This document shows, piece by piece, positions 1-8,048 of a DNA stretch of 64,000 bases (positions within the stretch are counted from its first letter, which is position 1; each line of letters opens with the position of its first letter). Made by a program: the position numbers and the translations under genes. Below the pieces are notes generated by a model that did no database searches, was not told where the DNA came from, and was given only the letters and a program-made list of their open reading frames with translations. This DNA comes from Fimbriimonadaceae bacterium (GTDB lineage Bacteria > Armatimonadota > Fimbriimonadia > Fimbriimonadales > Fimbriimonadaceae): contig JAHBTE010000001.1 of NCBI GenBank assembly GCA_019638675.1, positions 838,605 through 902,604 of the forward strand, given 5' to 3'.

Positions 1-1
1 A

Positions 2-67
2 AGGAAGGCCCAAATGAAACTACGGTTGAATCTCGACTGGTGTTTGCCTGATACCAAGAAAGAATAG
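2..67 (+). CDS. Possible C-terminal tail of a gene entering from the left
   Basis: A frame open from the window edge ends at a TAG at 65-67 and would encode about 21 residues, including a Leu/Asp/Trp/Cys stretch and a charged DTKKE end. It would converge on glcF, whose stop lies 12 bases further on. Nothing in 21 residues allows a family call, and an internal ATG at 14 could equally be chance. Low confidence: it may simply be intergenic sequence. Confidence 0.2.
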   Translation, partial: RKAQMKLRLNLDWCLPDTKKE

Positions 68-78
68 AAAAGAGTTCC

Positions 79-1284
79 TTATTCCCGAAGTCCGCTGAAG
101 GAAGATTCCAGTAGCTCTAGCGTGTGCAAAACGCGGATCGGATGATGGTGTTCTCGGTTCGCTTGTTCGATCCACGCGTGGCACCCGGGATTGCCAGTGG
201 CAAGGATTTGGGCACTAGCATTTGCAACGTTCGCCCATTTTCGATCTAAGAGTTGCCGCGCCATTTTGGGTTGGAACACGTTGTAAGTACCCGCCGATCC
301 GCAACATACGTCGGCTTCGGCAAGGGGAACCAAATTCACGCCCGGGATCGCTGAAATCAACTCTTTCGGAATCGAAGAAATCTTCTGCCCATGAACAAGG
401 TGGCAGGCTTCGTGATACGCCACATTCGTCGGAATTACCCCTTTCGACTGCTTAAGGTGATCCACCAGGCCATGTTGATGGAGGAATTCGGTTGCATCAA
501 ACGTGCGCTTGCCGAATTCAGTAAGTCCTTCACCAACAACACTGCCATATTCTTTGATCGTGCTTCCGCATCCAGCTGAGTTGATAATGACGGGCAGATC
601 ATCCGGCATGGAAGCCGCTAGTGATTGAGCTTGATCTTCCGCATCCTCCAGATATCCACTATGGGCATGAAGCGCGCCGCAGCATCCGCTTTTAGTGGGG
701 ATGACTTCGATTCCCACGCGGCGGAGCAGTCGCCTGGTTGCCTCGTTGACTCCAGGATACAAAACCCGCATCACGCATCCCTCTAATAAATAGACTTGAC
801 CTTTAATGGGGGGAGGACTCGATTCGTCAAGCGCGGGCCAGGCGGATTCGGTAGGAAGTTGCGGCGTATCTGCTTCGGGGAGTTGTCCACTGAGCAGTTT
901 TGATAGCAGTGCGGGTGGCTTCCGGGAAGGAAGTAATCCTCCCAGGGCAAATTGAAACCTTGCCAAAGTCGGATTTGTGATCGAATCTAATAACCCTTTT
1001 TGAAATTTACTTTTGCCTTTGATCTCATCTCGGGCAATCTCGATGATTTTGCCGTACTGCACACCCGATGGACAAGCGGTTTCACACGCACGGCATCCAA
1101 GACAAGTATCGAGTGCGGCTACTGTGCTGGGAGAATAATTCTCAGCCGCATGAGCTTCTTTTGCAAGAGTGATTCGCCCTCTCGGCGACTGGCTCTCGTC
1201 ACCTGTGATGAGAAATGTGGGGCACGATTCTAAGCAAAAGCCACAGCGGATGCATTGCGAGGCGAGATCATCAAGCTGTGGCAT
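79..1284 (-). CDS. glcF: Glycolate oxidase iron-sulfur subunit (GlcF-like)
   Basis: 401 aa, the usual GlcF length. Two ferredoxin-type 4Fe-4S motifs are visible: CIRCGFCLESCP at residues 11-22 and CLGCRACETACP at 61-72. Two CCG cysteine-rich modules follow (GCCGALHAH near 200 and CCGSAGTYN near 329), the paired CCG-domain arrangement of GlcF and heterodisulfide-reductase-like subunits. In the family it passes electrons from the FAD subunits GlcD and GlcE, which oxidise glycolate to glyoxylate, towards the respiratory chain. Neither partner is adjacent here: the upstream neighbour is an SPFH gene on the other strand, and the sequence runs out on the downstream side. A lactate-oxidising LutA-type role is an alternative, but the N-terminal double ferredoxin domain favours GlcF. 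Confidence 0.88.
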   Translation of the reverse strand: MPQLDDLASQCIRCGFCLESCPTFLITGDESQSPRGRITLAKEAHAAENYSPSTVAALDTCLGCRACETACPSGVQYGKIIEIARDEIKGKSKFQKGLLDSITNPTLARFQFALGGLLPSRKPPALLSKLLSGQLPEADTPQLPTESAWPALDESSPPPIKGQVYLLEGCVMRVLYPGVNEATRRLLRRVGIEVIPTKSGCCGALHAHSGYLEDAEDQAQSLAASMPDDLPVIINSAGCGSTIKEYGSVVGEGLTEFGKRTFDATEFLHQHGLVDHLKQSKGVIPTNVAYHEACHLVHGQKISSIPKELISAIPGVNLVPLAEADVCCGSAGTYNVFQPKMARQLLDRKWANVANASAQILATGNPGCHAWIEQANREHHHPIRVLHTLELLESSFSGLRE

Positions 1285-1299
1285 GACATGATTTTACAA

Positions 1300-1326
1300 T
1301 TGAAAAGGCTTGAACTCAGATATAAT
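1300..1326 (+). promoter_or_regulatory. Candidate sigma-70-type promoter ahead of the SPFH leader
   Basis: TTGAAA at 1300-1305 and a perfect TATAAT at 1321-1326 with a 15-base spacer. The spacer is shorter than the optimal 17, but the -10 box is exact. Transcription would start near 1333, giving a leader of about 185 nt before the ATG at 1520. Confidence 0.45.
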
Positions 1327-1330
1327 TTCT

Positions 1331-1510
1331 GCTCCAGGCGAGCTGTTTATTGACTCAGCTCATCATTTATTGGTACCCCTGGAAAACGTAGGCTGATACC
1401 TAGCGAAAAAACTGGCTGGACTGCCTGATTACAATAAAGAGATTCCAAGCTTTGCGAGCCGCTCACGAGTGGGTTCCCGCAGAAGAATTCCGTAGTCAGG
1501 TATCCGGCGT
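1331..1510 (+). ncRNA. Structured leader RNA candidate upstream of the SPFH gene
   Basis: Several complementary segments fall between the candidate promoter and the ATG at 1520. CCAGG 1334-1338 pairs with CCTGG 1378-1382 and encloses a GAGCTG/CAGCTC hairpin (1340-1345 with 1356-1361). A small TAGG/CCTA hairpin follows at about 1389-1402. A long imperfect stem pairs 1416-1432 with 1492-1507. The last arm ends 12 bases before the start codon, so the fold could control ribosome access. I do not recognise a known riboswitch class. The size is near that of 6S RNA, but the 5' and 3' ends do not obviously pair. Its existence as RNA is inference. Confidence 0.35.
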
Positions 1511-1519
1511 GATAGAAAA

Positions 1520-2269
1520 ATGGATAATTCAACGACAATCGGATTAGTTGCTGGGGGATTTTTATTAATCCTCACGGTTATCTTGAATCTGGAATACCTC
1601 TATGTTTGGCCAGGATATGTAGCCGTCAAGTTTTCCAAAAGCGGCACTAAGATTCTCCAGCCTGGAAATTGGCTCAGGTGGAAGAAGGAAGCAATTCACA
1701 CGATTTTTTTGGGAACCAACAGCATGTGGGTTCCTTCACAAGAAATTCAGACGGCCGACAAAATTGCAGCACGGTACAGCATTTCTGTAGAGTACAAAAT
1801 CTCGGATCCGATCGCGGCTTTAAACGCCGGCAACAAGGTTGGCGACTCTGTATGGCCATCGGACGAAGAGCAACAGATAGTGCCGCTTTACCGGTTCGTT
1901 CAAGCCCAAGTGAGAACCGTGATCGCCGCCAAGACTTGTGAAGAAGTTCGCGAACAATCTGAACAGATTGGCGTGGCAGTTTTAGAACTGCTTCAGCCAG
2001 AGTTTGAGAAATGGGGCCGTGCTGTTTCGCGGGTCGTTTTGATGGATATCCAGCTTCCCGCTTCAATCAAGAATGCCCAGCATCAAGCCGAAACGGAGCG
2101 AATTCTTGCCGCCGCGTCGTTAGAAAAGGCCCGCTCAGAAGTTGCTTCTTTGCGAGCTCTTGCCAACGCGGCCAAAATGATTGACGACAATCCTAATCTT
2201 GCGGTGCTTCGCAAAATCCAGGCCATTGAAAGCTTGAAATCGGGATCAGTTCGCTTAGATTTGGATTAG
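1520..2269 (+). CDS. SPFH/Band 7 (prohibitin/stomatin-like) membrane protein
   Basis: 249 aa. An N-terminal hydrophobic helix (about residues 6-27) is followed by a Band 7-type domain with alternating beta segments such as RYSISVEYKISDP near residue 90. A helical, Ala/Glu-rich region with a QAETERILAAASLEKARSE segment lies near 190-210, as in the coiled-coil arm of SPFH proteins. Family members oligomerise at membranes and organise lipid domains or membrane proteases. No NfeD-type partner gene is next to it. Its stop meets the convergent ankyrin gene within one base. The leader upstream is unusually structured. The family call is firm; the cellular role is not known. Confidence 0.8.
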   Translation: MDNSTTIGLVAGGFLLILTVILNLEYLYVWPGYVAVKFSKSGTKILQPGNWLRWKKEAIHTIFLGTNSMWVPSQEIQTADKIAARYSISVEYKISDPIAALNAGNKVGDSVWPSDEEQQIVPLYRFVQAQVRTVIAAKTCEEVREQSEQIGVAVLELLQPEFEKWGRAVSRVVLMDIQLPASIKNAQHQAETERILAAASLEKARSEVASLRALANAAKMIDDNPNLAVLRKIQAIESLKSGSVRLDLD

Positions 2270-2270
2270 C

Positions 2271-2774
2271 TCAGTTCTGAATCTTCTGCAATGTTTTCAG
2301 GAAGTCGAACGTTTCCTTTGCCATTTCTCCGCCCATTTCTGCGTGGCGGATCAGCGAAATGCCGTGCGGTCCTTTGCAGTTGATCATTTCGGGATAACGG
2401 GCAAGAACGGGTTTGACGATGTCGAGGTGACCGAGCATTGTTTCGACAAACAAGTCGGTTCGTGCGCCGGATTTAATCAGAAACTCAGCTATGTCGCGGC
2501 GACCCATGTGGCCAGCTCCGCCGATTCCCGCTTCAAAATCGCCGTTTTGATGGTCCACCGTGGCATTGAGCAAGGTCGGATGTTCCGCGAGGAGTTCCTG
2601 CGCTCTTTCGAGTTTGCCATGGCAGGCACCAACAAATTCCTTGACCAAATCGTAGGGGAGTGGCGGTTTGCGGTCTTGAGGCTCGTTAAAGTTTGCGGTG
2701 ACGATAGTTGGCATTGTGATAATGGCTCCAGTAGCAACGGTGATGAGGTCGCGTCGCGAAATCGAATTCTTCAT
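2271..2774 (-). CDS. Exported ankyrin-repeat protein with Tat-type signal
   Basis: 167 aa. The N-terminus has SRRDLI at residues 5-10 followed by a hydrophobic stretch, a twin-arginine export signal. The mature part shows ankyrin-like helices: AGGAGHMGRRDIAEFLIKSG, then RTDLFVETMLGHLDIVKPVL, then a partial third unit. Such short ankyrin domains mediate protein contacts; no enzymatic motif is visible. It lies 33 bases downstream of the AraC regulator on the same strand, so co-transcription is plausible. The specific partner or role cannot be read from sequence. Confidence 0.7.
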   Translation of the reverse strand: MKNSISRRDLITVATGAIITMPTIVTANFNEPQDRKPPLPYDLVKEFVGACHGKLERAQELLAEHPTLLNATVDHQNGDFEAGIGGAGHMGRRDIAEFLIKSGARTDLFVETMLGHLDIVKPVLARYPEMINCKGPHGISLIRHAEMGGEMAKETFDFLKTLQKIQN

Positions 2775-2807
2775 GACGCTATTCTATGTGGAGTTATCGG
2801 TGAAAAA

Positions 2808-3608
2808 TTATCTAATTCGCGCATTTTTCGGCGTGTAGCCAAACTGCCGTTTGAACTGCGCGGAAAACGTGGGGTAGCTCGCAAACCCGCATTTGAGAGC
2901 GACGTTTTCCAACGGGGATGTTGAGGTTTGAATATAGTATCTCGCCAAGTTGAGGCGGTTTTGGAGGTGATATTGCGAAGGTGACACACCAACAAACTCA
3001 TTGAATTGCCGCCGAATCTGCGAATTGCTTAGCCCCATGTACTCCGAAAGGATTTGCGGAGCAAACGGATCATCTAGGCGGGTGTTGAGTACATCGAGCG
3101 CGGTATTAAGTGGTTGGCTGAATTCCACAGGCGTTTGTAATTCCTCTGTTAGCTCATCAGCAATTCGTGCGATTTCTGACTCGGATTTACCTTGCTGGAT
3201 TTTTGCGCGTAGGGTTTGCAGTAACTCAAATACGGAATCCGAAGGAGTGTAGATTTGCCGACCTTGAGGAAACGAAATACTATCTGGCCATACAACAACG
3301 ATCACTTCTGTATTTGTGGCTGGGTGCTTGGCGTAATCTGTCCTTTGCTCATCACGGGCAAACACCGCTGTTGCTTCAGTAATCGGGATAGAAAACGCAT
3401 TCAGCTGAATGGTTCCGGTTTCGCCTTTTGACCAATGAAGGCGGCTTTTCTCTGCCGTCTCTAAGCTGTAGTCAGTCAAACGCATTCCTTGAAACAATAC
3501 GATGTGAATCTGGCTCGGCAGAGTGAACTCGCGGAAAAGAGTGCCTGTGGCGACAAGGTGTTGCCGAGATGGCTTAGCCGAATCTTCTGGTTTTGGTGAT
3601 TGAGCCAT
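2808..3608 (-). CDS. AraC-family transcriptional regulator
   Basis: 266 aa. The C-terminal 100 residues form the double helix-turn-helix of AraC/XylS proteins, with an SEYMGLSNSQIRRQFNEFVG first unit and an ALKCGFASYPTFSAQFKRQF second unit ending in the usual FGYTPKNAR. The N-terminal 150 residues look like a beta-rich sensing domain but match no ligand-binding family I can name. An ATG at 3606-3608 starts the gene, about 100 bases from the divergent tRNA-Arg. The likely target is its own neighbourhood, including the downstream ankyrin gene, but this is inference. Confidence 0.85.
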   Translation of the reverse strand: MAQSPKPEDSAKPSRQHLVATGTLFREFTLPSQIHIVLFQGMRLTDYSLETAEKSRLHWSKGETGTIQLNAFSIPITEATAVFARDEQRTDYAKHPATNTEVIVVVWPDSISFPQGRQIYTPSDSVFELLQTLRAKIQQGKSESEIARIADELTEELQTPVEFSQPLNTALDVLNTRLDDPFAPQILSEYMGLSNSQIRRQFNEFVGVSPSQYHLQNRLNLARYYIQTSTSPLENVALKCGFASYPTFSAQFKRQFGYTPKNARIR

Positions 3609-3705
3609 CCTTTTCGCGTTCTACCTTCTCGCTTGGGCGATTAGTTTCAGTTGATGGTTAGGAGAATAGGCAGTTCTAGTTCAGGTTGGTACACTCTTCG
3701 CTTGT

Positions 3706-3781
3706 GGCCCCGTAGCTCAGTGGATAGAGCAACGGCCTTCTAAGCCGTTGGCCGCGCGTTCGAATCGCGCCGGGGTCGCCA
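3706..3781 (+). tRNA. tRNA-Arg (anticodon UCU)
   Basis: A full 76-base cloverleaf. The acceptor stem GGCCCCG (3706-3712) pairs with CGGGGTC, the D arm is GCTC...GAGC, and the anticodon stem ACGGC/GCCGT encloses loop CTTCTAA, giving anticodon UCU (reads AGA). The T arm is GCGCG-TTCGAAT-CGCGC, the discriminator is G and the CCA end is encoded. The 3' end directly abuts the stop codon of the convergent kinase gene at 3782. Confidence 0.96.
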
Positions 3782-4288
3782 CTATTTTAATAGCTTGCTT
3801 ACTGATTCTTGAATGCTCGACGTACCATCCAAAATCATATCCGCGAATTGACGGGTTGGTTCAATATATTTGGCGTATGCAGGCCGAGCACAGGCGAGAT
3901 AATAATCCGCGACTTCTTGTGGAGTTCCTCGGCTCGGCGAATCGCGTAGCATGCGCCTGATCGCCCGAATGTCGTCCGGGCAATCAACATAGACTTTGAG
4001 GGTAGCTAGTTCCCGAAATTCAGAATAAAAGAGCCCGAAGTGGCTGTCAATAATCCGCGGCACAGGAGTGTTTTCAATCATCTGGAGTGCGGCTACCAAA
4101 TCAATAGTCTCGGGGTGATTGCAGTCAAAAACCAACTGACCGTTGACTTCAATTTTTGGCCCGTTCGGGTCATCCCGGCGGAAAAACTGATCTAATGGGA
4201 TGTGGGTTGCGCCACGTATGGCTTCCGCCAACGCCCGCGCGATCGTAGATTTTCCGGAACACGATCCGCCTGCGATCAGTATCGTCAC
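3782..4288 (-). CDS. Small P-loop nucleoside/uridine kinase-like protein
   Basis: 168 aa with a Walker A motif GGSCSGKST at residues 7-15, followed by a THIPLDQFFRRDDP segment typical of uridine kinase and related enzymes, where the acidic residue positions substrate. A DSHFGLFYSEFREL segment and a CPDDIRAIRRMLRDS region resemble the LID of nucleoside kinases. The substrate is not determined. Its ATG overlaps the stop of the upstream kinase gene by four bases, so the two are translationally coupled. Its stop lies immediately next to the tRNA-Arg 3' end, leaving no room for a separate terminator. Confidence 0.65.
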   Translation of the reverse strand: MTILIAGGSCSGKSTIARALAEAIRGATHIPLDQFFRRDDPNGPKIEVNGQLVFDCNHPETIDLVAALQMIENTPVPRIIDSHFGLFYSEFRELATLKVYVDCPDDIRAIRRMLRDSPSRGTPQEVADYYLACARPAYAKYIEPTRQFADMILDGTSSIQESVSKLLK

Positions 4289-4806
4289 TTTAATCCAGCC
4301 ATAAACTCATCCAGTTCTTCGGGTGATGAAATTGTAATTGTTTTCTCCGCGTACGGCTTCAAATCTTCCAGAAGCTTGGGTTTGATCTCGGTTTCTACCC
4401 GCCACAAAGATTGGCACATGAGCTTATTCACATCGCGCAGGTCGCAATCATCTCGTCCCCCCAGCCGTTTTGCTCCGAGGTGAGCCGCGATCTGTCGCTC
4501 CATTGCCCACCAATAGTGAATCCAAAGTGGAAAGTCAACAAAGATGATCTGGTCGGCGGCGGCAAACCGCTCCTGAATCGTGTCGTACGGGCCAAATCCA
4601 TCGATCAACCAGCGGGGTTGAGTAATCATGTTCTGGATTTGTTGCCGTACCTCGTCTTCCGGCGGGCGCACCCAGTTTGGGCCGAATTGAACCTGGTCAA
4701 TTTCAAACCAAGGGACTTTGAGGTGTTCGGACAATTCTTTGGAAAGAGTGGATTTGCCTCCACCTCCGTTGCCGATGACGGCAATTCGATTAACGCCTTG
4801 AAACAT
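4285..4806 (-). CDS. P-loop kinase of the topology-modulation (FlaR-like) / adenylate-kinase-like group
   Basis: 173 aa. Walker A GNGGGGKST at residues 12-20 is followed by PWFEIDQVQFGPNW and a later PRWLIDGFGPYDT. The motifs D-x-x-x-(W/P)-x-P-x-W and R-W-(I/V)-x-(D/G)-G are characteristic of small AAA_17 proteins labelled DNA topology modulation protein. A paralogue sits at 45693-46271 with the same layout. The family is probably a nucleotide or small-molecule kinase; the historical topology label has little biochemical support. Coupled to the next kinase by an ATGA overlap. Confidence 0.65.
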   Translation of the reverse strand: MFQGVNRIAVIGNGGGGKSTLSKELSEHLKVPWFEIDQVQFGPNWVRPPEDEVRQQIQNMITQPRWLIDGFGPYDTIQERFAAADQIIFVDFPLWIHYWWAMERQIAAHLGAKRLGGRDDCDLRDVNKLMCQSLWRVETEIKPKLLEDLKPYAEKTITISSPEELDEFMAGLK

Positions 4807-4852
4807 TCCTCAAGAACTTAACTGGTGCTTTTCGGCAAATCGTTCCACGATA

Positions 4853-5731
4853 TCAGCCCTTCAACCCGCTCGTCGCAATGCCCTGAATGAACTGTCGTTG
4901 CGTGAAGAAGAACAGGATGATGACGGGGGCAACAACCATAGTTGATGCCGCCATTTGCAGGTGAATAGGTGAGCCTCCTGCCTGACCCTTGAAGTTCTGC
5001 AGACCAAGCGCGAGAGTAAATGTTTCCTGAGATTGCAGATAGAGCAACGGGGCGAGAAAGTCGTTCCAAGCCGCCATAAAGCTGAATAAAGCAACTACCG
5101 CGAGAGCAGGTTTTGCCAGCGGAAGAATCACCTTGGCAAAAATCCCCCATTCCGAACAGCCGTCAATCTTTGCCGCTTCCGAAAGCTCAAATGGGATCGT
5201 GCGGAAAAACTGTCTCAGCAAAAAGATGTTGAATGCTCCGGCGAACCACGCAGGAATCCAAAGCGGTCGAAATGTGCCAATCCAGCCGAAATCTTTATAC
5301 ATTGCGTAAAGAGGCACCATAAGCACCGGGAAAGGAATCATCATCGTTGCCAAGGTAACCGAGAAGGCCACATCTCGCCCTGGCCATTTCAGCCGAGCAA
5401 ACGAGTAAGCAACGATCGCATTGCTGATAACCGCGCCAGCGACTACCAAAATGCACACGATCAAGCTATTGCGGGCATAGATCAGCATGGGCGGAACTCC
5501 GCCAAGTTGATCTGATTGGTAGTTAAACGCGGTGCTGTAGTTTTCCCACTCGATGGGAGTTGGAATGAACTGGGGCGGGAATGAGCCAGCTACCTTTTCA
5601 GTACTGAGCGATGTCGCAATCATCCACAGAAGCGGAATAAGAAAAACGATGGACAGCAAGGCCAGCACAATGTGAAGGATTCCCACACTGACGAGGTTTT
5701 GCTGTTGTAATGTTCGTGTCCGTTTTGCCAT
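4853..5731 (-). CDS. Sugar ABC transporter inner-membrane permease, MalG type
   Basis: 292 aa from the ATG at 5731, chosen because a longer in-frame start at 5788 would run into the preceding permease gene. Six transmembrane segments are evident, and the cytoplasmic EAA loop that docks to the ATPase reads EAAKIDGCSEWGIFAKVILP. It is the last gene of a three-gene operon (binding protein, MalF-type, MalG-type) belonging to the CUT1 carbohydrate uptake family. No ATPase gene is present, so a shared MsmK/UgpC-type ATPase encoded elsewhere is expected. Confidence 0.9.
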   Translation of the reverse strand: MAKRTRTLQQQNLVSVGILHIVLALLSIVFLIPLLWMIATSLSTEKVAGSFPPQFIPTPIEWENYSTAFNYQSDQLGGVPPMLIYARNSLIVCILVVAGAVISNAIVAYSFARLKWPGRDVAFSVTLATMMIPFPVLMVPLYAMYKDFGWIGTFRPLWIPAWFAGAFNIFLLRQFFRTIPFELSEAAKIDGCSEWGIFAKVILPLAKPALAVVALFSFMAAWNDFLAPLLYLQSQETFTLALGLQNFKGQAGGSPIHLQMAASTMVVAPVIILFFFTQRQFIQGIATSGLKG

Positions 5732-5741
5732 CGCTAAATTC

Positions 5742-6641
5742 TTAATTCGCCTCGTAGTGAACTTTTTTGTCCATGTATTTCCTTGCAAAGAACGTCAGAA
5801 TGAAAATAATCAGGAACATAATCCAGCCCATTGCGCTGGCATAACCCATGTTGTTGTCGCGGAAAGCAGCATCGTAGATGTACATGCTGTAAAAGTAGGT
5901 TGACCGCTCCGGTGCACCGCCGGGGAACATGATGTATGGCTGAGTGAATATTTGGAACGACGTGATGATGCTCATGATCACGTTGAACATAATCACGGGC
6001 GAAAGCATGGGCAGCGTGATCTTGAAGGTTTTGCGGATGGGTGACGCGCCATCCAAATCAGCGGCTTCATAAAGCGCAAGTGGCACTTGCTGGAGCCCGG
6101 CGAGATAGATCACCATCGCATGCCCAACTGTCCAGGTGGACATGATCACGAGCACATTCTTGGCAACGGTTTTGTCGCCGAGCCAATTGGGTTTCGGAAC
6201 CTGAAACAGCCAGTTGTGGTCGTTCAGAACTTGGATTCCGTAGTTGACAATGCCTTTTTCGCCGTTGAACAACCATAACCAGAGAATCGCCATTGGTACG
6301 GCTGGCACCAAAGCCGGAAGGAAGAAAAATGTTCGGTAGAACGCCTGCCCTTTTACTTTTGTATTGAGGAGTAAAGCCAGCCCGATCGCAACGATGGTGC
6401 TGAGAGGCACGGCAAAAATCGCGTAATAAAAGGTGTTTCCTAGGCTCTGCCAAAAAACCTTATCCTTCATCAAGGCTTGGTAGTTTTCTCCGCCGATCCA
6501 AACGGCAGGAGTGAGAACCGTGTATTCCGTGAAGCTGTTATAGAACGCTCTCAGTAACGGATAAAGAAGGAACACGCTGAACCCAATGAACCAAGGTAGA
6601 GCAAACAGCAGGCCAGCCTTTGATTGACTGCTGAGCTTCAT
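5742..6641 (-). CDS. Sugar ABC transporter inner-membrane permease, MalF type
   Basis: 299 aa with an N-terminal helix, a PLLRAFYNSFTEY segment and six predicted membrane spans. The EAA loop reads EAADLDGASPIRKTFKITLP. It forms a heterodimeric channel with the MalG-type gene 10 bases downstream. Its start codon overlaps the stop of the binding-protein gene by one base. CUT1 transporters carry di- and oligosaccharides or glycerol phosphate; the substrate cannot be read here. Confidence 0.9.
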   Translation of the reverse strand: MKLSSQSKAGLLFALPWFIGFSVFLLYPLLRAFYNSFTEYTVLTPAVWIGGENYQALMKDKVFWQSLGNTFYYAIFAVPLSTIVAIGLALLLNTKVKGQAFYRTFFFLPALVPAVPMAILWLWLFNGEKGIVNYGIQVLNDHNWLFQVPKPNWLGDKTVAKNVLVIMSTWTVGHAMVIYLAGLQQVPLALYEAADLDGASPIRKTFKITLPMLSPVIMFNVIMSIITSFQIFTQPYIMFPGGAPERSTYFYSMYIYDAAFRDNNMGYASAMGWIMFLIIFILTFFARKYMDKKVHYEAN

Positions 6642-8011
6642 TAATTCGCCACACTGCCTTTTTCAGGATAGATTCCAAGTGCTCGCTCACGCCGGATGAC
6701 GTTATCCAGCTTGGGCTGCATCCTGTCTTGAACGGCTTGCAGAGCGGCCCTCACGCTGCCTTGATTTTCTTCGGCCTCTATTCTGCCGTTAATCACTTCA
6801 GTCGCTGATTTGATTTCATCCGCCCACTGGGGCCAAATCGGGGTTTTTGGCGTCGAATATGCAGTCGGACTGCTAGCCAAATCTTGGAACAACTCAACAA
6901 ACGGGTTCGGGTGGTTCTTGATGAATTCCTCGCTGACATTGGCAAGGGGAGACTGCTTTTTCTGACCAGAGCAAAGCTTTTCCATCGCGGCCTGAGTCTG
7001 CACATATCTAATGAATTCAAATGCTTCCTTTGGATGTTTTGCGCCCCGCGGAATAACGAGGATGTCCAAATCAATGATTGTGGAATTTGCGAGTTCTGGG
7101 CGATCTTCTGGATAAGGGAATGCGACTGCGCCCCAGTCTAATTCCGGGTTAAATTTTTCGATAAAGTTAGCCATCCACACACCCTGCAACACTGTGGCGG
7201 TTTTGTTATCCATAAAGGCGTTTTGTGGAGATTTAAACGATCCAAATCCTTGCTGGAATGACTGAACGGTTGCCGTGCCGTACCGCTTGGCGAAACTCCC
7301 CATCCAGGTAAACGCTTCGATATTTTCCGGCGTTGTCATGGTGATTTTGGATTCGCCATCCCACAGTTTTCCGCCGAACACTCCGCTCCATGCCCAAGGC
7401 CACCAACCAGGATCGGTCGGTAAGAATCCCATCTTTTTGATGGTGTCTCCGTCTTTCTTAAAAACCATCTCGTCGAGCCGAGTGAGTTCTTCAATAGTTT
7501 TTGGAGGGTTATCGGGATCCCATCCGGCATCCGCAAGCATTTTGCGGTTGTAATGCAAAGCGGTTGAAGCCGGGCAACTCGGCAATGCCCACAACTTGCC
7601 TCGGTACGTGCAGATGTCGTAATACTGAGTGATGTAGTCTTCGCGCTTGATTCCCGCTTCTTGCGCTAACTCATCCAGGGGGATCACGGCATTGTTGTAC
7701 GCATACTGAGCCACGTTCGGGCCGAACAAACCAGCAACATCGGGCGGAATCCCACCACTCGTGGCGAGCATGGCTTTTTGACCGATATTTGTCACGCTCT
7801 GAAAATCGACAAAGATTCGATCTTGGCTTTTGTTGAAATCGTCAACTACCGCGCGCATGGCGTCGGCTTCAAAGTCGCCCCATTTTTCCCAATAGGTAAC
7901 AACGATTCGCCTATCAGTCCGAGGAGTTTTTTTGACTACAGCTTCGCCAGCAAAAACCGCCCAAATAATGGCGATTATTGATAGAGCGGAAACGAATTTT
8001 GCCCACTTCAT
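6641..8011 (-). CDS. Extracellular sugar-binding protein of an ABC transporter
   Basis: 456 aa, first gene of the transporter operon. An N-terminal hydrophobic segment (residues 5-24) leads into VTYWEKWGDFEADAMR, the opening strand of family 1 solute-binding proteins, and GIPPDVAGLFGPNVAQYA is the typical PDV ligand-cleft region. The many Trp residues near PGWWPWAWSGVFGGKLW suit sugar stacking. There is no cysteine lipobox, so the protein is either freed into the periplasm or anchored by its N-terminal helix. That fits a diderm envelope. Confidence 0.88.
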   Translation of the reverse strand: MKWAKFVSALSIIAIIWAVFAGEAVVKKTPRTDRRIVVTYWEKWGDFEADAMRAVVDDFNKSQDRIFVDFQSVTNIGQKAMLATSGGIPPDVAGLFGPNVAQYAYNNAVIPLDELAQEAGIKREDYITQYYDICTYRGKLWALPSCPASTALHYNRKMLADAGWDPDNPPKTIEELTRLDEMVFKKDGDTIKKMGFLPTDPGWWPWAWSGVFGGKLWDGESKITMTTPENIEAFTWMGSFAKRYGTATVQSFQQGFGSFKSPQNAFMDNKTATVLQGVWMANFIEKFNPELDWGAVAFPYPEDRPELANSTIIDLDILVIPRGAKHPKEAFEFIRYVQTQAAMEKLCSGQKKQSPLANVSEEFIKNHPNPFVELFQDLASSPTAYSTPKTPIWPQWADEIKSATEVINGRIEAEENQGSVRAALQAVQDRMQPKLDNVIRRERALGIYPEKGSVAN

Positions 8012-8048
8012 GGCGAATCTAACTAGGTTAGCATGAAGATAACCAGAT

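Noticed and set aside
1331-1515. 6S RNA in the leader before the SPFH gene
   Set aside because: Length is right, but the two ends do not pair into a closing stem and the typical central bubble cannot be drawn.
2343-2924. 193-residue frame on the plus strand across the ankyrin and AraC genes
   Set aside because: It spans the gap and the ends of two well-supported minus-strand genes and shows no domain; a shadow.
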